Source: Streptomyces xanthii (GTDB lineage: Bacteria > Actinomycetota > Actinomycetes > Streptomycetales > Streptomycetaceae). From it: a DNA stretch of 64,000 nt. This document shows positions 34,755 through 43,216 of this stretch, piece by piece. Both the position numbers and the translations under genes were made by a program. The DNA lies in assembly GCF_014621695.1 (NCBI RefSeq), contig NZ_CP061281.1:5704001-5768000 (forward strand), written 5' to 3'. Numbering within the stretch: the first letter of the stretch is position 1; each line of letters starts with the position of its first letter. The notes below the pieces were generated by a model that searched no databases, was not told the origin of the DNA, and saw only the letters and a program-made list of their open reading frames with translations.

Positions 34755-34889
34755 GGCCCCGTAAGGGCGCGGGGAACTGCGCGACCAGCCACAGAAATGC
34801 CGCGGACGCGTCTGCTCATGCACCGAGCAGGCGCGTCCGCGGCTTTCGTCCTGGCTGGCCGCGCAGTTCCCCGCGCCCTTACGGGGCCC
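34755..34889. repeat. Convergent-junction palindromic repeat, copy E, with nested terminator
   Basis: A 36-bp inverted repeat with one mismatch: ggccccgtaagggcgcgggg and on to ccagcc at 34755-34790, and its complement at 34854-34889. The 19-mer cores are at 34765-34783 and 34860-34878. The right arm runs over the end of the cysteine desulfurase gene: its TTACGGGG stretch supplies that gene's TAA stop and last codons. A terminator-like hairpin sits between the arms. Confidence 0.92.
34799..34843. terminator. Hairpin nested in repeat E
   Basis: GCCGCGGACGCG-T-CTGCTC pairs with GAGCAG-G-CGCGTCCGCGGC around loop ATGCACC, 18 bp plus one mismatch, flanked by AAAT and TTTCG. It closely resembles the hairpin at 16159-16206 and should terminate both convergent transcripts. 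Confidence 0.9.
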
Positions 34890-36258
34890 TCCGCACCACG
34901 TAGGAGGTGGCCCCGTCAGGACCCGGGGTCGCCCCCAGATAATCGTGGCCCTGCGTGAAGCACCAGGCCGGGATGTCGACCGCGGCGACCTCGTCATCGG
35001 CGACCACCGTGACCGTCCCGCCCACTCGCACCGAAAGAATCGCCCGGCCCAGCTCGATCACCGGCTGCGGACACACCATCCCCAGCGCGTCCACGGTCAC
35101 CGCCTCCGCCGACCCGGCCGGCCCGGCCACCGGCGCCCCGAGCTTCTCCCGCACCCCCGACACGACCCCGGGCAGCACGTCCAGGAACCGCTCGACCTCG
35201 GCCGCCTCGACCCCGAGCGGCAGCGACACCCGTACGTTCCCCTCGCTCACCACACCCATCGCCCGGAGCACATGGCTGGGCGTCAGCGTGCTGCTCGTGC
35301 AGGACGAACCGGACGAGACGGAGAACCCGGCCCGGTCCAGCTCGTGCAGCACGGTCTCCCCGTCGACATAGAGACAGGAGAAGGTCACCAGATGCGGCAG
35401 CCGCCGCTCCGGATCCCCGACCACCTCCACGTCCGGCACCAGCGCGGGCACCCGCTCCCGGATCCGCGCCGTCAGCTCCCGCAGCCGCGCGGAATCCGCG
35501 GCCGCCTCCGCCCGCACCGCCCGCAGCGACGCCGCCGCCGCCACGATCGCCGGGATGTTCTCGAACCCGGCCGCGCGCCCCGACTCCCGTTCGTCGGCGG
35601 GCCCCTGCGGAGCGAACCGCACTCCCTTGCGCACGACCAGCAGCCCGACCCCCGCGGGGCCGCCCCACTTGTGCGCGCTCCCGGCCAGCAGCGACCAGGG
35701 CCCCGGCACCGGCCCCCAGGCCAGCGACTGCGCGGCGTCCACGAACAACGGAACCCCGGCCTCGCGGCACGCCTCGGCGACCTCCTCGACCGGCTGAACC
35801 GTGCCCACCTCGTGATTGGCGGACTGCAGCGCGGCCAGCGCGGTGTCGGGCCGCAGCGCGGCGGCGTACTCGGCCACCCGGACCGCGCCCGTCCGGTCGA
35901 CCCCCACCTCGTCGACCACGCCGCCCGCGCCCTGATGGGCCGCGGCCGAATGGAGCACGGCGGAGTGTTCCACCGCGGAGACGGCCAGCCGCCGCCCGGC
36001 GCGCCGGCGTCCGGCGAGCGCCCCCGCCACACCCTCATGCACCGCACGCGTTCCGGACGACGTGAAAACGAGCTCGTCCGGCCGGCAGCCCACCGCCTCC
36101 GCGGCGGCCTCCCGCGCGGCGTCGAGCAGCAGCCGCGCCCGCCGCCCCTCCCGGTACAGGCGCGCCGGATCGGCCCACCCCTCGTCGATCGAGGCCAGCA
36201 ACGCCTGCCGCGCCACGTCGTGGAGCGGCGCACCCGAAGCAACATCGAAATAACCCAC
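34879..36258 (-). CDS. Cysteine desulfurase fused to a TusA-like sulfur carrier
   Basis: A 459-residue fusion. Residues 1-370 are a class V aminotransferase of the IscS/NifS type: PLP Lys197 in GSAHKWGG, LFVDAAQSLAWG before it, and the persulfide Cys320 in SSGSSCTSS, with the ALRAMG-like follow-on HVLRAMGVV. Residues about 385-459 are a TusA domain with its CPxP motif at C396 (LGMVCPQPVIELGRAI). The desulfurase can therefore hand sulfur directly to its own carrier domain; end use (tRNA thiolation, cofactor or Fe-S) is not known. GTG 36258 has no Shine-Dalgarno. It diverges from ctaC with 294 bp between. Confidence 0.92.
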   Translation of the reverse strand: MGYFDVASGAPLHDVARQALLASIDEGWADPARLYREGRRARLLLDAAREAAAEAVGCRPDELVFTSSGTRAVHEGVAGALAGRRRAGRRLAVSAVEHSAVLHSAAAHQGAGGVVDEVGVDRTGAVRVAEYAAALRPDTALAALQSANHEVGTVQPVEEVAEACREAGVPLFVDAAQSLAWGPVPGPWSLLAGSAHKWGGPAGVGLLVVRKGVRFAPQGPADERESGRAAGFENIPAIVAAAASLRAVRAEAAADSARLRELTARIRERVPALVPDVEVVGDPERRLPHLVTFSCLYVDGETVLHELDRAGFSVSSGSSCTSSTLTPSHVLRAMGVVSEGNVRVSLPLGVEAAEVERFLDVLPGVVSGVREKLGAPVAGPAGSAEAVTVDALGMVCPQPVIELGRAILSVRVGGTVTVVADDEVAAVDIPAWCFTQGHDYLGATPGPDGATSYVVRRAP

Positions 36259-36434
36259 GCCCCAAAACTAGAGCGCCGCGTGCGGCCCCCCGCCGCGAGA
36301 CCCCTCGAACACCAGGCCAAACACCCCCCCAAACCCCCCGTCAGAAACCAGATCCAGCCCCCCGATCCCACCCTTCGGAGTGACCCGCGGCGCGTTAGGC
36401 ACCCTCCCCGCGCGACCCCAAATAGCGTCCAGTA

Positions 36435-36463
36435 GGGTTTGGTCCGCATAAACATCCAAACCC
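36435..36463. promoter_or_regulatory. Inverted repeat upstream of ctaC
   Basis: GGGTTTGG at 36435-36442 and CCAAACCC at 36456-36463 are exact complements with a 13-bp spacer tccgcataaacat. It lies 90-118 bp before the ctaC GTG in the ctaC-desulfurase divergent region. It could be a protein-binding site or a leader hairpin of the ctaCDF mRNA. The remainder of 36259-36552 shows no gene. Confidence 0.45.
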
Positions 36464-36552
36464 CTGCCCGTGTGCCAGGGCGGCGAGCGACCAGCGAGAT
36501 GGCGGCCGTAGCCAACCAAAGAGCGCGGGCGAGACTCTCGGGAAGGCGCTAC

Positions 36553-37512
36553 GTGAGTCCCAACGGCTCCGACCGCTCGTCGCGGCGCCCGATGCGGCGG
36601 AAGCTGCCGCAGGTGCTGACTGCGGGCCTGATCCTGGTAACCGCTACCGGTTGCACATACAAGGACTTCCCTCGTCTTGGTATGCCCACCCCGGTGACGG
36701 AGGAGGCCCCTAGGATCCTCTCCCTCTGGCAGGGCTCGTGGGCGGCAGCGCTCGCCACGGGCGTGCTGGTGTGGGGTCTGATCCTGTGGAGCATCATCTT
36801 CCACCGGCGCAGCCGCACCAAGATCGAGGTTCCCACTCAGACCCGGTACAACATGCCCCTCGAGGCGCTGTACACGGTGGTTCCTCTCATCGTCGTCTCG
36901 GTCCTCTTCTACTTCGTGGCACGAGACGAGTCGAAGCTCCTGAAGCTCGACGACAAGCCCGCGCACACCATCAACGTGGTCGGCTACCAGTGGAGCTGGG
37001 GCTTCAACTACGTCGAGAACGTGCCGGGTGTGAAGGGCGACGGCAAGACGTCCAAGGAACTCGCCGCGATCCCGCAGCGCTTCAAGGACGACTTCCCGGC
37101 GAACGCCGGCGGTGTCTACGAGGTCGGTACCCCCGGTACGCGGAACCCGCAGACCAACAACCCCGGCCCCACCCTCTGGCTCCCCAAGGGCGAGAAGGTC
37201 CGCTTCGTCCTCACTTCGCGTGACGTCATCCACTCCTTCTGGGTGGTGCCGTTCCTCATGAAGCAGGACGTCATCCCGGGCCACACCAACGCCTTCGAGG
37301 TGACCCCCAACAAGGAGGGGACCTTCCTGGGCAAGTGCGCCGAGCTCTGCGGCGTCGACCACTCCCGGATGCTGTTCAACGTGAAGGTCGTCTCTCCGGA
37401 GAAGTACGAGCAGCACCTCAAGGACCTGGCCAAGAAGGGGCAGACCGGTTACGTCCCGTCGGGCATCGCCCAGACGGACCACGAGAAGAACCGGGAGACG
37501 AAGACAACGTGA
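36553..37512 (+). CDS. ctaC: Cytochrome c oxidase subunit II
   Basis: A 319-residue electron-entry subunit of the aa3 oxidase. A lipoprotein-type signal ends at C34 ([13 protein letters not shown]), two helices follow (about 62-82 and 103-122), then the periplasmic-side CuA domain. CuA ligands are H227 in DVIHSFW, C262 and C266 in [13 protein letters not shown]270 and M273. A 30-residue insertion ([20 protein letters not shown] and on) precedes the last beta strands, as in other actinobacteria. GTG 36553 has GGAAGG 6 nt upstream. Its stop overlaps the ctaD GTG (GTGA), starting the ctaC-ctaD-ctaF operon. Confidence 0.97.
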   Translation: MSPNGSDRSSRRPMRRKLPQVLTAGLILVTATGCTYKDFPRLGMPTPVTEEAPRILSLWQGSWAAALATGVLVWGLILWSIIFHRRSRTKIEVPTQTRYNMPLEALYTVVPLIVVSVLFYFVARDESKLLKLDDKPAHTINVVGYQWSWGFNYVENVPGVKGDGKTSKELAAIPQRFKDDFPANAGGVYEVGTPGTRNPQTNNPGPTLWLPKGEKVRFVLTSRDVIHSFWVVPFLMKQDVIPGHTNAFEVTPNKEGTFLGKCAELCGVDHSRMLFNVKVVSPEKYEQHLKDLAKKGQTGYVPSGIAQTDHEKNRETKTT

Positions 37513-39245
37513 GCATCCTCAACGAACCTCAGGGTGCCGCGGCAGCAGACGACTCGTACGAGAACGAGCTGCCGGTACGGCCCAAGAGTCCCGGCGCGAC
37601 CGTGATCAAGTGGCTCACCACCACTGACCACAAGACGATCGGCACGCTCTACCTGGTCACGTCGTTCGCGTTCTTCTGCATCGGCGGACTGATGGCGCTC
37701 TTCATGCGCGCCGAACTCGCCCGACCCGGCAACCAGCTGATGTCGAACGAGCAGTTCAACCAGGCGTTCACGATGCACGGCACGATCATGCTGCTGATGT
37801 TCGCGACGCCGCTGTTCGCGGGCTTCGCGAACTGGATCATGCCGCTGCAGATCGGCGCGCCCGACGTGGCGTTCCCGCGACTGAACATGTTCGCCTACTG
37901 GCTGTACCTGTTCGGCTCGCTGATCGCCGTGGCCGGCTTCCTCACCCCGCAGGGTGCCGCCGACTTCGGCTGGTTCGCCTACAGCCCGCTGTCGGACGCC
38001 GTCCGCTCGCCGGGCATCGGCGCCGACATGTGGATCATGGGTCTGGCCTTCTCCGGCTTCGGCACGATCCTCGGCTCGGTCAACTTCATCACCACGATCA
38101 TCTGCATGCGCGCACCGGGCATGACCATGTTCCGCATGCCGATCTTCGTGTGGAACGTGCTGCTGACCGGTGTCCTCGTCCTGCTGGCCTTCCCGGTCCT
38201 GGCCGCCGCGCTGTTCGCCCTGGAGGCGGACCGCAAGTTCGGTGCCCATGTCTTCGACGCGGCCAACGGTGGCGCACTGCTGTGGCAGCACCTCTTCTGG
38301 TTCTTCGGACACCCAGAGGTGTACATCATCGCCCTGCCGTTCTTCGGCATCATTTCCGAAGTCATCCCGGTCTTCTCCCGCAAGCCGATGTTCGGCTACT
38401 CGGGTCTGATCGGCGCGACGATCGCGATCGCGGGTCTGTCCGTGACCGTGTGGGCGCACCACATGTACGTCACCGGTGGCGTGCTGCTCCCGTTCTTCTC
38501 CTTCATGACGTTCCTCATCGCCGTACCGACCGGCGTGAAGTTCTTCAACTGGATCGGAACGATGTGGAAGGGCTCGCTGTCCTTCGAGACTCCGATGCTC
38601 TGGGCGATCGGCTTCCTGATCACCTTCACCTTCGGTGGTCTGACCGGTGTGATCCTGGCGGCCCCGCCGCTGGACTTCCACATCTCCGACTCGTACTTCG
38701 TGGTGGCGCACTTCCACTACGTCGTCTTCGGAACGGTCGTCTTCGCGATGTTCGCCGGCTTCCACTTCTGGTGGCCGAAGTTCACCGGCAAGATGCTGGA
38801 CGAGCGCCTCGGCAAGATCACGTTCTGGACGCTGTTCGTGGGCTTCCACGGCACGTTCCTGGTGCAGCACTGGCTGGGTGTCGAGGGCATGCCGCGTCGT
38901 TACGCGGACTACCTCGCGGCCGACGGCTTCACCGCGCTGAACACGGTCTCGACGATCGCGTCCTTCCTGCTCGGTCTGTCGATCCTGCCGTTCTTCTACA
39001 ACATCTGGAAGACGGCCAAGTACGGCAAGAAGATCGAGGTCGACGACCCGTGGGGCTACGGCCGTTCGCTCGAGTGGGCGACGTCCTGCCCGCCGCCGCG
39101 GCACAACTTCCTCACCCTGCCGCGGATCCGTTCGGAATCCCCGGCGTTCGACCTGCACCACCCGGAGATCGCGGCCCTCGACCAGCTGGAGAACTCCGGC
39201 CACGGCGGTAAGGCCATCGCTGGCGGCAAGGAGGCCGGCAAGTGA
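37509..39245 (+). CDS. ctaD: Cytochrome c oxidase subunit I
   Basis: A 578-residue 12-helix catalytic subunit that reduces O2 and pumps protons. Heme and copper ligands are in place: H90 (low-spin heme a), H268 and Y272 in [14 protein letters not shown] with E270, H317/H318 in AHHMYVTGG, and H401/H403 in [11 protein letters not shown]. Start GTG 37509 overlaps the ctaC stop by four bases; the N-terminal 30 residues are a cytoplasmic extension. Its own stop overlaps ctaF in the same way. The long C-terminal tail ends in a Gly/Lys stretch. Confidence 0.98.
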   Translation: MSILNEPQGAAAADDSYENELPVRPKSPGATVIKWLTTTDHKTIGTLYLVTSFAFFCIGGLMALFMRAELARPGNQLMSNEQFNQAFTMHGTIMLLMFATPLFAGFANWIMPLQIGAPDVAFPRLNMFAYWLYLFGSLIAVAGFLTPQGAADFGWFAYSPLSDAVRSPGIGADMWIMGLAFSGFGTILGSVNFITTIICMRAPGMTMFRMPIFVWNVLLTGVLVLLAFPVLAAALFALEADRKFGAHVFDAANGGALLWQHLFWFFGHPEVYIIALPFFGIISEVIPVFSRKPMFGYSGLIGATIAIAGLSVTVWAHHMYVTGGVLLPFFSFMTFLIAVPTGVKFFNWIGTMWKGSLSFETPMLWAIGFLITFTFGGLTGVILAAPPLDFHISDSYFVVAHFHYVVFGTVVFAMFAGFHFWWPKFTGKMLDERLGKITFWTLFVGFHGTFLVQHWLGVEGMPRRYADYLAADGFTALNTVSTIASFLLGLSILPFFYNIWKTAKYGKKIEVDDPWGYGRSLEWATSCPPPRHNFLTLPRIRSESPAFDLHHPEIAALDQLENSGHGGKAIAGGKEAGK

Positions 39246-39640
39246 AGGTCCAAGGCAAGATGTTCATCTGGCTGAGCCTCTTCGTCCTGATCATGGCCGC
39301 CGTCTACGGCGCCTGGTCGAAGGAGCCGGCCGGTACCACCGCGCTGTTCCTGGCGTTCGGCCTGTGCATCATGGTCGGCTACTACCTGGCCTTCACGGCC
39401 CGGCGGGTCGACACCGGCGCCCAGGACAACAAGGAGGCCGAGGTCTCCGACGACTCCGGCGAGGTGGGCTTCTTCAGCCCGCACTCCTGGCAGCCGCTCT
39501 CCCTCGCCGTCGGTGGCGCGCTCGCCTTCATGGGCGTCGTCTTCGGCTGGTGGCTGCTCTACTTCTCCGCCCCCGTGATCCTGTTCGGCCTGTGGGGCTG
39601 GGTCTTCGAGTACTACCGCGGCGAGAACCAGAACCAGTAG
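39242..39640 (+). CDS. ctaF: Actinobacterial cytochrome c oxidase subunit IV
   Basis: A 132-residue membrane subunit with about four helices ([74 protein letters not shown]). It matches the CtaF family specific to actinobacterial aa3 oxidases, which is an integral part of the bc1-aa3 supercomplex. GTG 39242 overlaps the ctaD stop (GTGA). A 14-bp hairpin ends the operon, so ctaE and qcrCAB downstream are expressed separately. Confidence 0.95.
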   Translation: MKVQGKMFIWLSLFVLIMAAVYGAWSKEPAGTTALFLAFGLCIMVGYYLAFTARRVDTGAQDNKEAEVSDDSGEVGFFSPHSWQPLSLAVGGALAFMGVVFGWWLLYFSAPVILFGLWGWVFEYYRGENQNQ

Positions 39641-39665
39641 CACCGAGGTTCTGAACTCCCGTGCA

Positions 39666-39707
39666 CGAAGGGCCCGGACACTCCTTGGGGAGCGTCCGGG
39701 CCCTTCG
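39666..39707 (+). terminator. Terminator of the ctaCDF operon
   Basis: A 14-bp stem CGAAGGGCCCGGAC / GTCCGGGCCCTTCG with a 14-nt loop, 25 bp past the ctaF stop. Confidence 0.88.
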
Positions 39708-39778
39708 GCGTGTCGCGGGCGTGACCCGTGCGGCTCACCCGGCGCGCCGCGCCGGGGGAACCTTCCTACGGTGAGTTC

Positions 39779-41029
39779 ATGAACCACTCACCGCGCATAG
39801 TCTCGGTTGTCGGAAGCTCCGTGCTGGTGGCCGCCCTCGGTGTGGGTGTCACGGCCTGCGGCAGCTCCGGCCACCCGCTCTCCGCCCAGCCGTACGACGC
39901 GGCGAGCCAGATCACCTTCAAGGGCCCCTCCGGCAAGAAGAAGGCCGATCCCGACAAGCCGCTGGAGATCACCTCCGAGGACGACGGCCGCATCACCGAT
40001 GTGACGGCCACCGACGCCATGGGCCGCTACGTGGCGGGCGAACTCTCCGCCGACGGCCGCAGATGGCACACCACCACCCCGCTGGCCGCGAACGCCTCGT
40101 ACACGGTCCGGGTCAGCACCGAGGACGAGGACGGGGCACCCGGCCGCAAGGTCCTCACCTTCGAGACCGGCAAGCCCTCCAAGGAGAAGGACCTCAAGGT
40201 CACCTTCGGCCCGCAGAAGGGCAAGTACGGCGTCGGCCAGCCCATCACCGCCGAGCTCAACAAGCCCGTCAAGGACCCGGACGCCCGCACCGTCGTCGAA
40301 CGGGCCCTCAAGGTCGACTCCCAGCCCTCCGCCGGCGGCGGCTCCTGGTACTGGGTCGACGACAAGACGCTGCACTACCGCCCCGAGAAGTACTGGCCCG
40401 CCCACGCCACCATCACGGCGCGCAGCAACCTCAAGGGCATAAAGGTGACCGACTCCCTGTGGGGCGGCGAGAGCAAGCCGCTGACCATCACCACGGGGGA
40501 CCGCATAGAGGCCGTCACGGACGCCTCCTCGCACGAGATGACGGTCTACCGCAACGGCGAGGCCATCAACACGATCCCGGTGACCACGGGCAAGCCCGGC
40601 TTCGAGACGCGCAACGGCGTCAAGGTCGTGCTCGGCAAGGAGTACTACGTACGGATGCGCGGCACCAGCATCGGCATCTCCGAGGGGTCCTCGGACTCGT
40701 ACGACCTGCCGGTGTACTACGCGACCCGGGTCACCTGGAGCGGCGAGTACGTGCACGCCGCGCCCTGGTCCACGGGCTCCCAGGGATCGGAGAACGTCAG
40801 CCACGGCTGCACCGGCATGAGCACCGACAACGCCGCCTGGTTCTTCGACACCGTGCGCGAGGGCGACATCGTGAAGGTCGTCAACAGCAACGGCGAGGAC
40901 ATGGACCCGTTCGGCAACGGCTTCGGCGACTGGAACGTCAGTTGGAAGAAGTGGCAGGAGGGCAGCTCGTTGACGAACCCCAAGAAGCCCGCCCCCGTGC
41001 TGCAGGCCCGGCTCAGCCCCGAGGTCTGA
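39779..41029 (+). CDS. L,D-transpeptidase lipoprotein with Ig-like domain
   Basis: A 416-residue cell-wall enzyme. A lipoprotein signal ends at C27 (VAALGVGVTAC). Two beta-rich Ig-like domains (about 40-260) precede the YkuD catalytic domain (about 265-395), whose signature HAAPW plus SHGCTGM carries catalytic C344 and H342. Such enzymes make 3-3 crosslinks in peptidoglycan; the layout resembles LdtMt2/LdtA of mycobacteria. ATG 39779 with GGTGAG 4 nt upstream. It stands between ctaCDF and ctaE-qcrCAB with terminators on both sides, so it is an independent unit inside the respiratory region. Confidence 0.94.
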   Translation: MNHSPRIVSVVGSSVLVAALGVGVTACGSSGHPLSAQPYDAASQITFKGPSGKKKADPDKPLEITSEDDGRITDVTATDAMGRYVAGELSADGRRWHTTTPLAANASYTVRVSTEDEDGAPGRKVLTFETGKPSKEKDLKVTFGPQKGKYGVGQPITAELNKPVKDPDARTVVERALKVDSQPSAGGGSWYWVDDKTLHYRPEKYWPAHATITARSNLKGIKVTDSLWGGESKPLTITTGDRIEAVTDASSHEMTVYRNGEAINTIPVTTGKPGFETRNGVKVVLGKEYYVRMRGTSIGISEGSSDSYDLPVYYATRVTWSGEYVHAAPWSTGSQGSENVSHGCTGMSTDNAAWFFDTVREGDIVKVVNSNGEDMDPFGNGFGDWNVSWKKWQEGSSLTNPKKPAPVLQARLSPEV

Positions 41030-41072
41030 GCGGTCCCGGCAGACCCGGAGGCCGGCTCCGGATGTGACACTT

Positions 41073-41106
41073 CCGACTCCCGTACGCGACCGCGTACGGG
41101 AGTCGG
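41073..41106. terminator. Bidirectional palindrome after the L,D-transpeptidase
   Basis: A perfect 16-bp inverted repeat CCGACTCCCGTACGCG / CGCGTACGGGAGTCGG with only AC between, so the effective loop is GACC after losing one pair. It sits between two convergent genes. Confidence 0.88.
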
Positions 41107-41133
41107 CGGCTGTGCGGCGCCCCTCGGGGCCCC

Positions 41134-41535
41134 TCAGGCCCCTACGGCCAGCCGGGAACGCAGCAGGGCGGCCAGCGCGCCCGCGAACTCGACCGGCTCG
41201 ACCGGAAGGGTCACCGCGGCCTCCGCGCGGCTCCAGGTGGCCAGCCAGGCGTCCTGCGGGCGCCCCATGAGCACGAGCACCGGCGGACACCGGAAGACCT
41301 CGTCCTTGATCTGCCGGCACACACCCATCCCGCCCGCCGGAACCGCCTCGCCGTCCAGCACGCACACGTCGATGCCGCCGCGGTCCAGCTCCTTGAGGAC
41401 CGCCGGGAGCGTCGCGCACTCGACGAACCGGACCTCGGGGACATCGGAGGCGGGCCTGCGGCCGGTGGCGAGGCGCACCTGCTCGCGCGTATTGGCGTCG
41501 TCGCTGTAGACCAGGACCGTCGCGGTCGACTGCAT
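41134..41535 (-). CDS. Stand-alone receiver-like protein, degenerate
   Basis: A 133-residue protein with a CheY-like layout: TATVLVYSDDANTREQVRLA, a central VCVLDGEAVPAGGMGVCRQI with a putative phosphoacceptor Asp, and VLVLMGRPQDAW. The positions that normally hold the switch Thr/Ser and the invariant Lys read M/G and AVTLPVEPVEF, so classical phosphotransfer may not work. No output domain or kinase is adjacent. GGAGG lies 4 nt before ATG 41535. It diverges from ctaE with 169 bp between, and its conserved place in this region suggests some tie to respiration or to the neighbouring cell-wall enzyme, which is inference. Confidence 0.78.
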   Translation of the reverse strand: MQSTATVLVYSDDANTREQVRLATGRRPASDVPEVRFVECATLPAVLKELDRGGIDVCVLDGEAVPAGGMGVCRQIKDEVFRCPPVLVLMGRPQDAWLATWSRAEAAVTLPVEPVEFAGALAALLRSRLAVGA

Positions 41536-41704
41536 CGTTCCTCCGAGACTTCGGCGTCGTTCGGTTGCGCCGGAGCCTACTCCTCCCGACACCCCGTCAA
41601 CACCGGTTCGTACGGGCCCGCGATGGGCCATATGGGCTGGACACGAGGGTCAGACACTCCGAACGGCACCCCCCGGGGTGAGGGCGAGATAAGCGACCGA
41701 CATA

Positions 41705-42325
41705 ATGTCGGTCGTGGCGACAGCAACGACAGTAGAAACCGGGCACGCGCACCCGTCGGTCAATCGGCCGAACCTCACCAGCGTCGGAACCATCATCTGG
41801 CTGAGTTCCGAGCTGATGTTCTTCGCGGCCCTCTTCGCGATGTACTTCACCCTGCGATCGGTGACGGGACCGGAGCACTGGAAGGAAATGGCGTCCGCGC
41901 TGAACCTTCCGTTCTCCGCGACGAACACCACGATCCTGGTGCTCTCCTCCCTCACCTGCCAGCTCGGCGTCTTCGCCGCCGAGCGCGGTGACGTGAAGAA
42001 GCTCCGGATGTGGTTCATCGTCACCTTCATCATGGGTGCGATCTTCATCGGCGGTCAGGTGTACGAGTACACCGAGCTGGTCAAGAAGGACGGGCTCTCG
42101 CTCTCCTCCGACCCGTACGGCTCGGTCTTCTACCTGACCACCGGCTTCCACGGCATGCACGTGACAGGTGGCCTCATCGCCTTCCTGTTCGTCCTCGGCA
42201 GGACGTACGCGGCCCGGAGGTTCACTCACGAGCAGGCGACCGCGGCCATCGTCGTGTCCTATTACTGGCACTTCGTGGACGTCGTCTGGATCGGCCTCTT
42301 CGCCACGATCTACCTGATCAAGTAG
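41705..42325 (+). CDS. ctaE: Cytochrome c oxidase subunit III
   Basis: A 206-residue five-helix subunit of the aa3 oxidase ([80 protein letters not shown]). The E-x-Y and HGxHVxGG motifs of subunit III are clear. ATG 41705 has no good Shine-Dalgarno; GTG 41714 is an alternative. It heads the ctaE-qcrC-qcrA-qcrB block rather than following ctaD, as is usual in actinobacteria, so oxidase subunits are made from two operons. Confidence 0.97.
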   Translation: MSVVATATTVETGHAHPSVNRPNLTSVGTIIWLSSELMFFAALFAMYFTLRSVTGPEHWKEMASALNLPFSATNTTILVLSSLTCQLGVFAAERGDVKKLRMWFIVTFIMGAIFIGGQVYEYTELVKKDGLSLSSDPYGSVFYLTTGFHGMHVTGGLIAFLFVLGRTYAARRFTHEQATAAIVVSYYWHFVDVVWIGLFATIYLIK

Positions 42326-42406
42326 TCCGGAAGATCACTCATCGGGCACCGTGCCCGACCCATTCCCGCAGCACCGACGCAGAAGATCCTGACACCGGGG
42401 TAATCC

Positions 42407-43216
42407 GTGAAAAAGCTCTCCGCACGACGACGCCATCCGCTGGCGGCGGTCGTCGTCCTACTCCTCGCGCTGGCGGCCACCGGGGGGCTGTACGCCGCGT
42501 TCGCGCCCGCGAGCAAGGCGCAGGCCGATGAAACCGCCCAGTCCCTCGCCATCGACGAGGGCAAGAAGCTCTATGCCGTCGGCTGCGCCAGCTGCCACGG
42601 AACCGGCGGTCAGGGCACCACCGACGGCCCGAGCCTCGTGGGTGTCGGCTCCGCCGCCGTCGACTTCCAGGTCGGCACCGGCCGCATGCCGGCGCAGCAG
42701 CCCGGCGCGCAGGTCCCGCGCAAGAAGGTCATCTACACGCAGGCCGAGATCGACCAGCTCGCGGCGTACGTCGCCTCGCTGGGCGCCGGCCCGGTCACGC
42801 CGGCCAAGAAGGACTACAACCCGGAAGGCGCGGACATCGCCAAGGGTGGCGAACTGTTCCGCACCAACTGCGCCCAGTGCCACAACTTCACCGGTGAGGG
42901 TGGCGCGCTGACGCACGGCAAGTTCGCGCCGACGCTCGAGGGCGTCGACCCGAAGCACATCTACGAGGCCATGCAGACCGGCCCGCAGAACATGCCGTCG
43001 TTCCCGGACACGACGATGACCAAGCAGAACAAGAAGGACATCATCGCGTACCTCGACACGGTCAACGGTGACCAGTCCGAGAGCCCCGGTGGCCTCAAGC
43101 TCGGCGGGCTCGGTCCCGTCAGCGAGGGCCTCTTCGCGTGGATCTTCGGTCTCGGCGCCCTGATCGCCGTCGCCATCTGGGTCGCCGCTCGGACCGCAAA
43201 GGCCAAGAAGTCATGA
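42407..43216 (+). CDS. qcrC: Diheme cytochrome c subunit of the bc1 complex
   Basis: A 269-residue membrane-bound cytochrome cc. An N-terminal signal-anchor (PLAAVVVLLLALAATGGLYA) and a C-terminal helix (GLFAWIFGLGALIAVAIWVA) flank two cytochrome c domains with heme motifs CASCH (C60, C63, H64) and CAQCH (C155, C158, H159). It passes electrons from QcrA directly to CtaC, replacing soluble cytochrome c in these bacteria. GTG 42407 starts 81 bp after ctaE. The stop overlaps qcrA through ATGA. Confidence 0.97.
   Translation: MKKLSARRRHPLAAVVVLLLALAATGGLYAAFAPASKAQADETAQSLAIDEGKKLYAVGCASCHGTGGQGTTDGPSLVGVGSAAVDFQVGTGRMPAQQPGAQVPRKKVIYTQAEIDQLAAYVASLGAGPVTPAKKDYNPEGADIAKGGELFRTNCAQCHNFTGEGGALTHGKFAPTLEGVDPKHIYEAMQTGPQNMPSFPDTTMTKQNKKDIIAYLDTVNGDQSESPGGLKLGGLGPVSEGLFAWIFGLGALIAVAIWVAARTAKAKKS

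Noticed and set aside
36268..37482. 404-codon minus-strand frame opposite ctaC
   Set aside because: It is a shadow of ctaC, whose CuA motif and coupled start with ctaD are unambiguous.
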